Shown: positions 12,437 to 26,172 of the stretch, in pieces
Position numbering within the stretch: the first letter of the stretch is position 1
How the letters are laid out: each line of letters begins with the position of its first letter
Assembly (NCBI RefSeq): GCF_022201045.2
Contig: NC_068558.1
Location: 47,843,501-47,907,500 of the forward strand
Reading direction: 5' to 3'
Origin: Citrus sinensis
Lineage: Eukaryota > Streptophyta > Magnoliopsida > Sapindales > Rutaceae
Length of the DNA stretch: 64,000 bases
Notes under the pieces: model-generated
Seen by the model: the letters and a program-made list of their open reading frames with translations, nothing else
Told to the model about the DNA's origin: nothing
Database searches by the model: none
Position numbers and translations under genes: made by a program

Positions 12437-15400
12437 ACAGCTTTCAAATGAGTATATGTGTTTGTGTACGGAAGTATATTTCTGGTTGCTTGAGTTGCTT
12501 AACATATATATTGTGAACCAGAACTGTATATGTGGACGGAAGTGCGAGGAACTTTTTAGGATTTTAGGTAGGTAAGCCCACTGTCGCATCAGTGACCCAT
12601 GGGGGCAGAACAGATAACATAACATGGCCTAAAAAATTGAATCAACTTTTGTGAAGCGTCATCCAACGAGTGGAACTTAATTATATATACCTATATATAT
12701 AAGCATGCACACAGAGATCATATCTCAGTTCATACGTAATTTCCTTGGTCGGAGTAAGTTGGAAGCAGCACAAATCTCTGGAAAGTAAATGCGCTTAAAA
12801 GTACTTTCATTTGCTATCAAGCTCGACAGTAAAATAATTATATCACAAAGGATTCTTGTGAATAGAAATATCACCAATTCGGTTATAGCAGCGTCCTGAT
12901 TGCTTAGAGTATTAAGGGAGGCCAGATTAGGTCGATACATATATCAATTAATTCATGCATAATATCAAACCTTACCAGTCCCTTTCACCACCTATATCTC
13001 ACTCTCGATACTTATGATTAGTTCCATTTGATGAGTATCGCATGAAGGTACTTCTTAATTATTAAATGTCATTTTCTATTATTATTATATCATACACAAA
13101 TATATGACAAGAATATATCATAATATACATGTATGTTAATTCGAAAAATAAAACTTAAATTCTATTAGTAGATATTGTTGGTACGTACACCACATTGTTA
13201 GTAGAAGAAGCTAGTGGGGGATTTATAAATGTGAAAGAAAGTAAAAAAAAAAAAAAACTTAACAGATATTTACTTTTAAGGATAGTATTTTCTCTTATAT
13301 AAATAGTGTGTTTTGTAACCACTTAAAATGAATCAGATCAAGAAATTTACTCTCTTCTTTTTATATTTTTCTAAAATATTATTACTAGTTTTGCTCAGGT
13401 GGTTTCGAAAACAAAAATATTGTACTTTCAGCAAGCAAGTAATTTCAAACTCATATGTTTATGCTACGTACGGCTCGTTAATCATTATCAAGATGCATGT
13501 TTAAATATTAATGACGAAGCCTCCGTGCTCATCATCTCTAAATCATCCTTAACTATATATCCTCGTATTTGTTAAATTAGTTTCTACACATGCAAGGGAC
13601 CTAATTTTTAGGTCTTTCTCTGGAATGAAAGATAAGCAACCTTTTTAATTTCATTGGGTCAGCGAGTGTTTAATTTGCTTAAGTGGAACGATTATCAGCT
13701 CTTAATTAATAATTCTGATTCAAAGATTCTCTTACGTGGCCTACTAGCTATCTACTTTGTGCGTTAGAATGTTGCTCGTGCCTTTAGCTAATCACTATGT
13801 TTGAGATTGTATATTTTAATCTATCTATATATTCATGTCAAAATTAGGTCATGATTTTAAACCCCTTGTTGCTTTTAGGGTTTCCAATTTTTTTTTTTTA
13901 ATAATGGGTTTAACTAATTTAATCATCGTGTTTAGTTATTAAAGATTATGAGAAGCGTGCATACGTGCCTCACTGGTTGGGTGGGCAGGCTAAAAAAAAA
14001 TCCCAAAAATTTTTGGTTGGCCAAGCTGAAAAAAATAATAATAATCCCTGAATACTAAATTAAAATGAGATTTTAACCAACAAGCGTGTAGATCAGTTGA
14101 TATATGATTGTTCTAACTGAATCAAAGTCCTCGATTCGAGACTTATTATTGAGTTGTGTTAAATACTTGTTGGAAGAGTTTTACCGCCCTAGTAGTCTTA
14201 CCGGTTCAAATTAATAAAATCATATAAATTTTATGTTTCGGCCCTTTGGTTTTTATTTTATTTTTTGTAGCCTATGAAATTTTATAATTTATCCATTATA
14301 GCCCCATTATCATTGGGCTCTTCAGTTCTGTAAAATTTATGCCGAATTTATAACTTTTTGGTTTTGCCCGCCCTCGAACCAAAATCCTAATTTTGCCACT
14401 GCAGTGATTGACTCAGTTCTCTTAGAAACATGATTAGGAAAAATTAAGCTACCTCAACTATTAGTTAAATTATTTTAATATAAAATTTATGATATATCAA
14501 CAATAAAAACTTTGGAATGTAACAAAAAGTTATAAGTTCTCTAAAGATAATGATTAGTGTTTTAAAAAAAAAAATTGTATCGTACTTGTACTCAATCAAA
14601 TATCTTATATATAATATGATTGTGTATGATCGTTTAAATGAGAGTGTTACACCTATGATATTAATCAGAAATCAAGTGTAAGTAATAAGCAGCGCAATAG
14701 TGCTCAGTCTTCATAATACAAATTAAGCAAACCGATCATGAAAGGAATAAGAATCCATCACAAAGAAAAAAATTTATGTGATTTTAAGCAATTTTGAGAC
14801 AAGAAAATAACAACGAGATTCTTTCCGATTATTGACTGATACCTTCAGATTTTTCCCAACCTTCTCTCATCGAGCGAAGTAAAGAATTTCAAGAATGGAA
14901 ACCTAACAATGTTTGCAATCGATCCAATTAAATTTTTTTGGGGCGGTTATTTTTCAAACAATTAATCTCATGAAATCTTGATCGTTGATTGAGGGGTCGG
15001 CGCACTGCCCGGGCCGAATCAATAATGGGCTGGATTTTAAAGCCCAAATTAGGAGAATGGAATACTCGAGGCCCGGTTTAGTACGACGTCGTACGGCAGT
15101 GGGACGTTATCACACTTTTCCTAAAATCACACGGACTTTTTGGTTGTTAGCTAGTTGTGTGTAATTATTATGGTCCTAGTAGAAAGTAATCAATATTAGC
15201 TATAAGCTTTCATTACAAATCGCCACGCCATCACCGTCATTGAGGCCATTTGGTTTTTTGGATTGGTCTCCGGAAAAAGCAAAAAATCATCAAATCATTC
15301 AATTTCTCTTTATTAGAACCTGAATCCAAAAACCTGTCATTCAATTTCTCTTTTTCAGAACGTGAACCCAAAAACCTCCATAACAGAACCGTCTAATCGA

Positions 15401-15480
15401 AGAGAGCTGGTAAGCAGTTTGCTTAGGGTTTACAAAAAATTATTATAATAATAATTTGAAAAAGAAAAAAGAGAAATCAT
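12437..15480. other. Intergenic between divergent ALMT and ORMDL
   Basis: About 3 kb holding both promoters. The ALMT side is AT-rich with TATA-like runs. I see no gene; a 58-codon chance frame at 13328-13504 is listed among the rejects. The stretch 13990-14400 reads like a degenerate repeat ending in CCTAATTTTGCCACTGC but could not be assigned to a family. Motifs close to ORMDL are listed separately. Confidence 0.5.
15026..15094 (+). promoter_or_regulatory. Site II motifs and 14-bp palindrome upstream of ORMDL
   Basis: TGGGCT at 15026-15031 and its reverse complement AGCCCA at 15041-15046 are site II (TCP-binding) elements typical of housekeeping plant promoters. At 15081-15094 the perfect palindrome GTACGACGTCGTAC contains GACGTC, a bZIP core. 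All lie about 390-455 bp upstream of the ORMDL start. Confidence 0.55.
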
Positions 15481-18400
15481 ATGATGGCGAATCTATACGT
15501 GAAGGCGACGCCACCGGCGGATCTGAACAGAAACACGGAGTGGTTCACGTATCCAGGAGTATGGACTACGTATATACTGATACTATTCTTCGCTTGGCTT
15601 ATCGTTCTCTCTGTTTTCGGTTGCTCTCCTGGCATGGCTTGGACCATTGTCAATCTCGCCCATTTTCTCGTATGTTTCATTTTCTTTTCTCTATTACTCT
15701 GTTTTTGTTATTGATTAATTTGCTGTATTTTGCTCATTAGGGTTTATTTTGGATTTGATTAGGTGTTTCACGTGTGAATTGCTAATTCTGGCTGGGTAGG
15801 TGTTAACTAGTTGCAAGTTGAATTTGAATTAGGTTATTCTCTGTTTCATGTCGTTTTACTGTCGAATGAAAAGTTTTTAGCTTTCAAGCTCTTAGCTTGT
15901 TTCCTAGTCACGTTCTCTGGAATAAGTTGGGCACCTAGTAAGATTGAGTAGATGGGCATCTATTGGAAGTGGCAGCTGGTGGGACTGAGTAAACTGAAAC
16001 TCTGTGGAGTCCATAATCCAAGTCCTATGGATGGATCTTAATCTTATCACTTGGTGCTAGCAGAGAAAATTGATCCTTTTGACCATTTTCATTTAGAACA
16101 AAGCTCGAGTTGTGTGGATTAAATAAATTTGACAGTTGGATGAATATGTGGCATCCAGATTACATTCCCCTGTGTTAGTATTCTCTATTGCTTTTTGGAT
16201 ATTTTACTTTCAACTGCATGCCTATGAAGTTCTCTATCATATATTTAATTTGTACACAAGGAATTAGGTTAGTGTTTGTGAAATTAAAATTAGATGTTTA
16301 GATGCTGGTCACATGTTTATTCAGCAGAAAGAAAAGATGAGTGTTGAACCAATTAAGTGATGCCCCAATGCTTGTTGATAAAATTGCTGTGATAAATTGA
16401 ATGCAATTTGGACATTTTCTTTTCTGTTATACAGATAATACAACTGCCTTATGTCATTTTCTATGTTATTGATGTACGTACTTCTTCTCGTTTTTACTAC
16501 GTTTTCTGTGTGCACGGATTTTGCTTAAAATGAAAATGTTCTGGCAAGCATGAAGTAGAGCTGACTTGCCAAGTTTAGTTTTTGATATGCATTAGTTATG
16601 TGATCATTATTCTACCTCATTCTGAATTTATCTTGAAGTTGCTTCCAACATCTGTGAAATACTATTGACCAGAATGTTTCGCCTTGCAGATCACGTATCA
16701 CTTCTTTCACTGGAAAAAAGGAACACCCTTTGCTGAAGACCAGGGCATTTATAACGGGTTGACTTGGTGGGAGCAGATAGACAATGGACAGCAGCTTACA
16801 CGCAATAGAAAGTTCCTAACTGTTGTACCTGTGGTGCTGTAAGTTTACATATTCAATATCTTAAAACTTTTGAATTTTTTTATTTTATTTTTAGTTCATT
16901 TCAGTGATCTGAAATGTCTCGCTTTTCCCTCTGTTTTTATGCATAGACAGTGTCTTTCTGATTTTCAAATTTTGCATACTTGTAAGTTGGAAAATCATGA
17001 TAGACTGTATTCTTGAAGGCTTACTTGTAGTTCCTTGAACTTTGGTCATCATTTTATGCAGTTGTTTGGCAAAAGTTATTTGTTGAGACTTAAGAGTAAC
17101 CCTGTTGTTCGACTTTTTGGGGGCTTTGTTGTGTTGTTGTTTTGTGTTGGGGGGTGGGGGGGGGACAGTGAGAAGTACTTTTGGAGCTTGGAGACACGGT
17201 CGTACCTACTTGTTTTGTCTGTCTGTTTAGGCTGGATTTTGTAACCTATACATGCCAGGATTAAGGCCTTCGGTTAATATCTGTTCACACATCCGTGTAC
17301 CTTATTTGATAATAATTAGTCTGAACTAATATTGTTAATTTGACGAATCTTGCTGCTGTTGTTGTGGAGTCCATTAGAACTCAACACAGCGCATTGGCCG
17401 AATTGTGATGTTGGAATTATTTAAGTATCTTTGCTAGGTGTACATTATAAAATTGCCAAGTTCTGGAATATCAGTCCAATCTTTTATCTGTATTACATGG
17501 GTGTATAAATCTCTTATACGGACTTCCTCATAATTTTAAAATGCGGATGCCATTGGAAGAATAAAAAAATAAAATACAAAGTCCAATACACTAAGACAAA
17601 ATACACAATTTTAACGCATTGGAGTTCATATATTCCTAGATTAGACAAAAATTCTCTATATATATAGAATAATTCTTCAATCAGGGATTCCTAATCATAT
17701 AAAAGTTATAGACAAGCTAAAAGAGAAAAAATACACCAACGCCAATGTAGCGTATTGAAGTATTTTTTATTTTTTTAAGTCGTTTAGCTTGTCCCTGACT
17801 TTAATATGGTTGTGGGTCCCTGATTAGAAGCCCACTCTTCACTATATAGTGAAAATTCTCCCTCGTGGATGTCCGCATGAAATAAAGTACAGATTCGGCG
17901 TTTTACGGTCTAGCATGATTAACAATGGTGTAAAACACTAAATCCTCATTTATTTTGCGTGGACATTCGCGGGAGAGAACAACTTTATACATGTATTTGT
18001 GTATTAGGGCTTTTTTTTTTATTTTTTTTTTGTTTCTATCAGTGTTCACTCTATTTATTATCAGGCAGAGGAAGAGTAGAAGACGTTTGTTCTTGTGAAT
18101 TTAAAGCCTAATTCCTATCTTTTCTTTTTTTTTCCCCCTCTTTTCTCCCCACCTTTCTGTGTGAGTAGGGATAGAGTTTCTGAATTCGGCCTTGCTGATT
18201 CTACGTAACGTAGAAAATTCATTTCTCAACCAAAAAGTACAATCACAGGAATTATGTTATTAAGCGGTTACTTCATTTTTAAGACACTCTCTCAGATTGC
18301 ACTAAGTTCTGGTGAGAATGTCTATTTAAGCATGTGCAATATTGAGATTCCTCATTGTGTGTTGATACTATCGCAGTACCTAAAATATAGGTTGTGATTC

Positions 18401-18584
18401 GGTAGATTTGGAAACCACCATGACCATTATCTTTTTTGTTAACAGGTACTTGATAGCCTCGCACACAACTGACTACCAACATCCAATGCTCTTTTTCAAC
18501 ACTTTAGCAGTGTTTGTTCTTGTTGTTGCCAAGTTCCCGAATATGCACAAGGTCCGGATTTTTGGAATCAATGCAGATAAGTGA
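15481..18584 (+). CDS. ORMDL: ORM1-like protein (ORMDL), serine palmitoyltransferase regulator
   Basis: Three exons, 15481-15669, 16690-16838 and 18446-18584, encode 158 aa. ORMDLs are small ER membrane proteins that bind serine palmitoyltransferase and restrain sphingolipid synthesis. The sequence matches the family almost end to end: NRNTEWFTYPGVWTTYILIL, FGCSPGMAWTIVNLAHF, TYHFFHWKKGTPFAEDQG, YNGLTWWEQIDNGQQLT and a C-terminal KVRIFGINADK. Four hydrophobic segments are visible. Two adjacent in-frame ATGs exist. The second (15484) has A at -3 and G at +4 and gives the usual MANLYV start and 157 aa, so it may be the real one; the first is kept as the outer limit. Intron 2 (1.6 kb) contains MITE-like inverted repeats. 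Confidence 0.96.
17648..17859. mobile_element. MITE with long inverted arms in ORMDL intron 2
   Basis: The arms pair over about 100 bp: left AATTCTTCAATCAGGGATTC against right, reversed, GGGCTTCTAATCAGGGACCC, then CATATAAAAG against CATATTAAAG and GACAAGCTAAA in both. The centre contains AACGCCAATGTAGCG. It is related to the element in ALMT intron 1. The ends carry ACTATATAGTGAA-like sequence. Confidence 0.7.
17857..17978. repeat. Second inverted repeat abutting the MITE
   Basis: CTCCCTCGTGGATGTCCGC at the left and, reversed, CTCCCGCGAATGTCCACGC at the right enclose about 75 bp that themselves contain GTTTTAC and GTAAAAC arms. It is probably another small foldback element inserted beside, or part of, the preceding one. 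Confidence 0.55.
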
Positions 18585-20697
18585 GTTGGTATTGTGATAA
18601 AGATAGATGGGATAACCATTACCTACTCAAAAGGAACTGCTCCTATTCTGTATAGAAGACTGAACTGTAATGAACAATATCGTATGTAATGTTCTTTTGC
18701 TGGCTGCTTTCACAAGTTGTCTCTTAGATAACGAAGGAATAAGTGTATCTGTGTCATATTTGTACAGTGGATAATTTATGAATGTGGATTATCTGTCAGT
18801 TTATCACATATTTCGCCCGCTTGATGCCAATTATGTTGTGTCCAATAATGAAATGAAATGCAACAGTTTCTTATAACGATGGTGCAGACAACATTTCTTG
18901 GAGTTATGAGCCTCATCCATGATGATGCATGAAGTTTATGCAAATGTGGATTTGAGCAAAGAGCATGGGTAATTGTTGGGATTTATTTTCCGTTTTCCTT
19001 CCAATTTAATTGGTAGGGGTATAAATATCTCTCCACCTAATGTAGTGGACTAGATATTCCTTCGATGACAGTAAAAATATGTATCTAAAGTTGTGATATA
19101 ATAAATTCTCTCAAGTTTCTTTGTTATGGTATGCATATTAGTGTATTTTACAACATAATAAACAAGGATTCTAAAATTAGTGAAGTTTGTGAGATGTACT
19201 CACCTTCTAATAAGAGAATTCTCATTTTATTAAAAATGTAACATACATATGCAAATTTACATTTAAAGTCGTAATTGTAACTTTACCCAGAATAAATAAA
19301 CAAGCAAAAGAACAATTGCGACTTTATAATCACAGTCATTAATATATACATATATAAAAATAAAGAAGTTGGAGATTCTATGTATGGAGGATTGTCTCGG
19401 TGGAAGATATAATTTGTCTGCACGCTTTGCCCGACCAAAGAAAGGTGGATTTGTCATAATTTTCTCTTCTTCGAATATTAAACAAGTTAAAGCAACATGA
19501 AGTAATGATGATAAAACAACATTAGCGTTGTTCCTTGCTCGAAAGCTAGTGTATCAAACAAAATATTATGTCAGCTAGCTTTTTATAGTTGGGGCAGGTA
19601 AACTGGTTTATTTTTAAACTCAAGTACAATTTGTTCGATTATCATCAGGCTTTGTTGCTTTCAAACTAGATTTTAAGAGATTTTAGCAACTAGTTGTTGC
19701 AATGTATTTTTTTTTAATTATATGAGATTATTGATAAAATTACAACTTATATTTCATGAGATTAGTACACTGATATTTACAATCAAACAATTATTTAAAT
19801 TATTCACATTCACATTTCGAAAGAAAAAAGACGACTACTGCATTCACTCAAATTGAGAAAGAAAATTAAACACTCACACTACATTATGAGAGTTCCTACA
19901 TTGTGAGAGTTCAAATCCATGACCTCACAATTGGAGGTTTGAGTTCTAACCACTGATCAAAAGCCTACTGGCTATTGCAATGCATCTAAACTTTCTGATT
20001 AAGGATATAATTAATTTATTACAATGTGTGATGCAGTTGAGATAGAAATTTGGGATACTGAAGCTAGACTGTTGCCTCCGTAATTTTCTTTTATCTCTGA
20101 ATAACCCCTTTTTATATTTGACTAAGTGCTTTCATGGTTGGAAGAAGAATCTCATTAGATGCTACACATGAGTTGTCAGTGTCAGAACTGACACAAGAGA
20201 CCTGCTTTTGCTGAGTGTAAATGGAAAAGCAAATTAAAGCAAGCTAATAGATAAGTAATATTGTTGATTACAAACTCTCATTCCCATATCCAATTCTCAC
20301 TGCTTACATTTCAACAAAGAAAGAAAAACATAATACAGCAATGTCATCAGCTGGTGCCCTAACTAATAATCATCAACTTCGTCCGATAGAAGAACAAATG
20401 AATACTGGCTATGCAGCTGTATTCACCTCCTCTTCTATGTACATGCAGTCTACACCACACACAAAGTATCTAATTAACTAAAACCCCCTATGAAGCTAAC
20501 CGAAAATGTAGAAGCTCCAAATTTCATACACTGTTCAAATTTTAACAGAAAAGAAAAGAAAAAAAAATATATATATATATATAAATATGGATCTTTTTGT
20601 TAGTTACTTCTAAATATCGAAACAACTTAAAACAATTAACAGTAGTGACCAGCAGAGCGCAGGCAAGTGAAAAAGAAGATAAATAAATAAACTTAAT
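18585..20697. other. Convergent intergenic between ORMDL and Dof genes
   Basis: Holds the 3' UTRs of ORMDL (+) and Dof (-). AT-rich, no gene or clear transposon end recognised. The stretch around 19880-19960 has repeated GAGAGTTC and CTCACA words of unknown origin. Confidence 0.5.
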
Positions 20698-22083
20698 TCA
20701 CCAGGATCCCCCACCAAACATTCCATTCCAGTATCCCGTTGAAGTGGATGTTCCCTTGTTGCTGTGATGATCAACTTCAGTCGTTGAGGCGCTTGAAAGT
20801 TGTTTCAGTTCTCCGAAAGGAAAGAAGAGCCGGCTCCCGTTACCAATATTGTCTTGAATTCCAAACCTATTTGCTTGATCAATTGAAAAACTTAGGGTTG
20901 CTGCTGGTTTGATATCTTGCAAAGGAAACCCAGATGAAAATAAAGTATTTGAATCCGGCATCGGTGTTGGAATAAAATGATCCAAACCCGCCCTCGAAGC
21001 AATTCCTGTCCTCAGGAGATCTAGAGCTGAAACAGGAGACATGTTGTTATTGATATTATCATTGCTGGTAGTATTAGTTTCGGCTTTGGACGCTACTGCT
21101 GGATGATCAGCATATTGAGACATGTCATTTGCGTTATTATGCATGACTTGGAATCCAAGATTAAGATCCTGGCCTCCTTTGAGGATCTTAGGGTTTTCAT
21201 GAGAAGAAAAGTGTGAGAGGCTTGGTGGGTTTAGATCTGGAATAATAAGCTTGTTATAATTATTATTATTATTATTATTATTATTACTACTTGAAGCTGC
21301 TGCTGCTGATGATGATATAGATCTCTTGTTCTTTCTTGATCCTCCTCCCACAGGAACATTTCTAAGAGAGCCACCTTCAGTCCAGTACCTTCTGCAAGTC
21401 TTGCAGAAATATCTTGGCTGTGTGAGACTGTAATTGTTGTAATAACAGAACTTGGTGTTTGTTGAGTTACATCTCGGACAATTCAATTGCTCTTGTGGCC
21501 TTGCCTTTCTTTCTAACATCGGCGGCCTGCTGCTGCTGCTGCTGTTGCATGTATTTGAAACTACCTCTTCCATTGCCTTCACCCCTCCAACCTCCGGAAA
21601 GTTCTGATTGAAAAAAAGAGAGTTAACCGGCCATTATTTTCAAAAAACCAGAAAACAAAATTAGCACACAGAAATTCATAAATCCACAAATTAAAGTAGA
21701 ACAGATTATATAAAAAGAGAAAATTAATAAAAGCATTGAATGCTTTTCTTTTCGACTGAATCGATCAAAATTATACAAAATGAAAAAGAACCCAAAAAAA
21801 AAAAAAAGGGTTAACTTTTTCCCATTCCTTTCCTTTTATCAGTTATTGCATAAACCAGCCAAGAGGTGAAAAAAGATAAAGTGTATGTACTGCTTTCATG
21901 TTTTAATAACATATTTCAAACTTTATATGCATATGATCATCAAAAAGATTATCATTAGATAAAATCAAACTTGCAGCAGCATGAAGAAATAGATACGTAT
22001 ATTTAATCCATCAGTTTTATATGGAAAGAAAATTAATCGAGGAAATAAGATCAACCAACCTGTGGCCATTTAGCGGCATCCAT
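20698..22083 (-). CDS. Dof zinc-finger transcription factor
   Basis: Two exons on the minus strand, 22083-22060 (8 codons, MDAAKWPQ) and 21603-20698, encode 309 aa. The Dof domain begins at about residue 44: [19 protein letters not shown] through [20 protein letters not shown], a complete CX2CX21CX2C finger that binds AAAG sites in the nucleus. A basic [10 protein letters not shown] follows. The remainder is low-complexity: a Ser/Ala stretch, an Asn run coded by an ATT/AAT microsatellite, then DLNLGF and a C-terminal [12 protein letters not shown]. The short first exon MDxAKWPQ and the C-terminal motif resemble the DOF4.6/DOF2.1/DOF5.3 group (vascular-expressed in Arabidopsis), by memory. The start is the ATG of exon 1 after a CT-rich leader. 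Confidence 0.93.
21258..21286 (-). repeat. Trinucleotide repeat coding a poly-Asn run in the Dof protein
   Basis: An ATT repeat on the plus strand, read as AAT (Asn) codons on the minus strand, gives about nine Asn residues just downstream of the Dof domain. Confidence 0.9.
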
Positions 22084-22290
22084 AAATTGAGAAGAACAAA
22101 AGTTAATTGATGAAAAGCAAGTGATGACTTCAGAGAGAGAAAGAAAGAGAGAATTCACCTCTTTTGAGTTTTGTCTGCAGCAGCTGCTATTTGTTCAAAG
22201 AAAGAATGTTTTAGATAGTTTCTGTGCTGGCTTTATGTGTTTGAAAAACCTTTTCTTTCTTTCTTTTTCTTTTTCTTTTTCTTTTTTAAA

Positions 22291-22322
<32 letters not shown>

Positions 22323-24019
22323 AATGATAAAAGAAACAAAGAGGGTGTTTGTTTTGACTACTCACATTTTGTTTTAAATAAAGTAAATGAAATTAAAGGA
22401 TTAAGGTTTTGGTATTTTATATATATTATTAATTATTTGAAGTGGGGAATTTTTGTCGGATTGTATTATAAGAGAAATAGTGGTACTAAATTATTAGTTT
22501 AATGATCGTGGGTGGAATATGAGTGTGTATTACTGTGGTGGGTTTCGACTTTTTGACTTGATAATGGAGAGAAAGTCTTTTTATTCTTTGTATTCTCTTG
22601 TCACTATCCTTTTCAATGTTTCTTTCTCCCCTCGACGACCCTTCATGAGCGTGGGAGTTGGGATTTGTTTGGACTTTGGACTTTGGACAATCCGCTGCCT
22701 AGGAGCCTAGGATAAGATTTTATTCCTCCGTAATTTTGACAACAGATCTCGATCCTTACATTATTAATTCTGCTCTAACTTTTCGTGGTTTCTTATTAAG
22801 TAAAGATCGATAAAGATAGACATACATGGCTTCTAGCTATGTAGCTGCTTTCACGGGACAACTTTTAACGATTTTCAAAAATGGTATTAATTCATGAAAA
22901 ATACATACATTCTTATTAAGTCTGATTTCTCTGTTACCTTAAAAAGGAGGGGGGGAAAAAAAATCATGAACCTAGATTATCGATCTCTCAAAACTTATAT
23001 ATATATATATATATATTCACTAGCTTGATGAAACTCTCATTAAACTATACAATTACCCATAAAAAAAAAATTAACAAATTAATAATTATAGTGTTAAGTA
23101 GCTTATCAAAAACATTTGCAAACTGGAGTGCCCAATATGTATGTATAATAATTAATTACATAAGTGTACATCAAGGACGAGAATTAAGTAGTAATCAAGT
23201 GAACAAATCTAATGAATATATATATATATATATATATTAGTTCGCATCTAACGAACGAATAATAATTCGTTTACAAATTACTACTTGCGGAGGCGTAATC
23301 TTGAGTCATTTGTGAAACGAACAACAAAAAGAAAATTTGAGGACGTAAGAAGGAGTGGAATGATGAATGTAATGTAATGAATGAATTAATTAATTAATAA
23401 ACGAATGGATTCAATTAATGAAAGTGAAAATGGAAAGTTCACGGCGGGAGAAGTGGGGGACTCTCCGACAAGAGGCGACAAAAAGCGACCGCTGTGGGGC
23501 CCATTTAATGCGGTAGGATTGATGAGAAATTTCTGCTTTTGCTTTGTAATTTCATCGTGTTGGTGGCGTTTTGCTGGCCTTTTTCTTTATCTTGATGCTG
23601 ACTGTGCCTTCAATTTCAATTTCAATTTCTATTTCTATTTCTTCGAAGCACCCCTCGCCTTAAATCTCAAATTCGAAATGCTGAACCTTCAAAACCCTAG
23701 AGCACAATAATTCGTATATCGTATCATTTCGTTTTTTTACCCAACCAAAAAAAAATTAAAAAAATTAAAAAATTAAAAAATTCAATTTGAATATTGTCTA
23801 CGTGACATGAGGTTATTACGATTGTACAATTAAATGGCCAACTTTTGTTTTGTTTTTTCTCTTTTGGGGTGTCGTCTCGAAACAAAATGATTATTTATTT
23901 CGTTCAATTACTTTTTTTCCTCAAAAAGTGATCTTTATACATTGCATGATTGCAAATGAACCCTTTTTTTTGTTGTCTCCTTGAAAAGTTAAAATTCTTC
24001 TGCACTATCTATGTACATG

Positions 24020-24041
24020 CACACACACACACACACACACA
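24020..24041. repeat. (CA)n microsatellite
   Basis: A 22-bp CA repeat followed by imperfect TA repeats. Confidence 0.9.
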
Positions 24042-25479
24042 TATATTGATATATATATATATATTTACACACATCAATCAACAGAAATCTGACTTTTGTT
24101 TATTGAAAAAAAATAGAAGAGAATAATAGGGGATTGCTATTGGCTGTTGCAAAGCGGGCACACGGCAGACAGACAGATGCTTTGGTGGGCAAAATAATTA
24201 TTCTCCTTATATTTCAACGTGAATAACATGGATGGATATGTACACATACACATAGTTGCGGTTCTAATGCTCTACACGTCAGTCGCCCGCCCCTTCTTCT
24301 ACCGTTCAAAAATTCCTGCCGTATTGGATGCACCCACCCAGCCCATGCATGCATCAAAATATATTACACACAATATGCGATCGACGCCGCGCATATTAAT
24401 TCATTCGTAAATTAATTATATATTCGTTGATCGATCGACAAATATGCATATATATATATATATATATACATACATATTGCACACAATTTTAATGCGTCTT
24501 TTTTGTTGTTAATTCTGCACGAGGGCTTCCTGCAACTTCATGCGCTTCGGCTTTGCGTTATGGATATATATATCCCCATAATTCGGCGACGCCATTGATA
24601 ATTGCTATTATTTTGATTCCTGAAACTATGCTTTTTCCTGATTTGGGGCCCAAATACTGCGCCTGTTTTGTTTGGTGAGAATTCCTATGTGCTCGTATCT
24701 GATTCTGTTTGAATTTCAACCATTAATTTTGTCTCGCAAACAATTGGAGTCTATTTCCATTTCATGTTCCCCCCATATATAGATCTCTACTTTTTCCTGC
24801 TAGCTTATAGTTATAGATTGTGTGTATGTGTTCGGGTTAATTTAATTAATTATATGATAAAATATCATTAATGAATGCAGAATTATCTTAAAATTCATCA
24901 TTAAATAATAAATAAGTTTTTTCTGTGATTCTATATGAATAATGGGGGAGTTGTGAACTTAGATTTTTTTTTAATCTCTACTATTAGTTTAATTTAGTGA
25001 ATAGATATTTAGTTAATTAATAAATAATGGCTAGCATTAATTAAAATTAAATTAATGAATTTGATCGACAGAGAGGCTGTTGTGATCCATTATAATTCTC
25101 TTTTTTTTTTTAATTTTAAATAATTTTTTAATTGATAACAGTATTTTTTAAGGATTTATATCTTTTTATGGTACAAATATTTTGGCACTATTAATTAAAT
25201 CCAACATGTACAAAAATCATTAGTTCACTATTTTTGTTCAGAGAGATTAATAATGTACAATGGATCATTTTGGTGATCCAATTAGAACTGGTCCAAGAAC
25301 ACATTATGCTGACGATCCAATCCGAAGATCTCCGTACAGGGAAAAAGTAGCCCACTTTTAACATTTTTAACCTTAGTTAAAATTACTTTACAAGCCAGAG
25401 AAAAATGTCATTACAGAGATTCCCTCCCATATTAAAAAAACTAATTCACGCGTCACGCCCCTGCAGATATTTCACTGCC

Positions 25480-25517
25480 TTCTTCTTCTTCTTCTTCTTC
25501 TTCTTCTTCTTCTTCTT
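25480..25517. repeat. (TTC)n microsatellite
   Basis: About twelve TTC units in a row in intergenic DNA. Confidence 0.9.
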
Positions 25518-26172
25518 TTTTTAATTAATAAAATGAAAAAGTTTGCAAAATAACTTGCATGTGAAACATAATTAACACAAAAATCTTATGTATCCTTTAT
25601 TAAGTGGGTCTATATTTTTGGTACCTGGGATTTGATTTATTCAATGATTTTTTTTTTATTTTTTTTGTTGTTGAGAATTTTCCATATCCTTCTTAAGCCA
25701 TGTCTATTTCAATTTTTTTTTCCTTAATTTAAGAACTAACAAATTCTATACATATTCACTGTGTTTTCAAAAGAAAGCGATACCCTACTTGATTAGTCAT
25801 TTGAAATTGGAAAAGAGCAGAGGAAGAAGTTTTTTTTGTATGAACAATACACTACTACTTTATTGTATCTTCACCGATGGCCAATTTAACTTTATACGAT
25901 GTATTTTGGATTGGCACTGAGTGATGAGAGACGAGCGATGCCATCTGGCCCGGATCAACACATGCATTATTTTATTAATATCGGATGTTTGTTACGGAAG
26001 AAGCCTCTATTATTGATTGGTCAAACTAAACAGGCGTTAACAGATGTATTATTTTTTAAACTGTGATCGAAAATTTTGATTATTATTATTATTATTTTAA
26101 AACACAGAAAATTTGGAAATGTTGGAAATAGAGAACAACGGTGCATGCTTTTGCTGGTAAATTACGTGAAAA

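Noticed and set aside
13328-13504. 58-codon frame MNQIKKFTLFFLYFSKILLL...
   Set aside because: AT-rich composition, no family match and no coding bias. Although a TATA-like sequence lies upstream, nothing else supports a peptide gene.
13990-14400. Possible retroelement-like repeat ending CCTAATTTTGCCACTGC
   Set aside because: No paired terminal repeats, primer-binding site or coding part could be seen, so it is left as unassigned intergenic repeat.
23405-23710. 101-codon plus-strand frame starting MDSINESENGKFTAGEVGDS
   Set aside because: The second half is Phe/Tyr-rich translation of a TTTC repeat, and it lies in the upstream region of the Dof gene. No recognisable domain.
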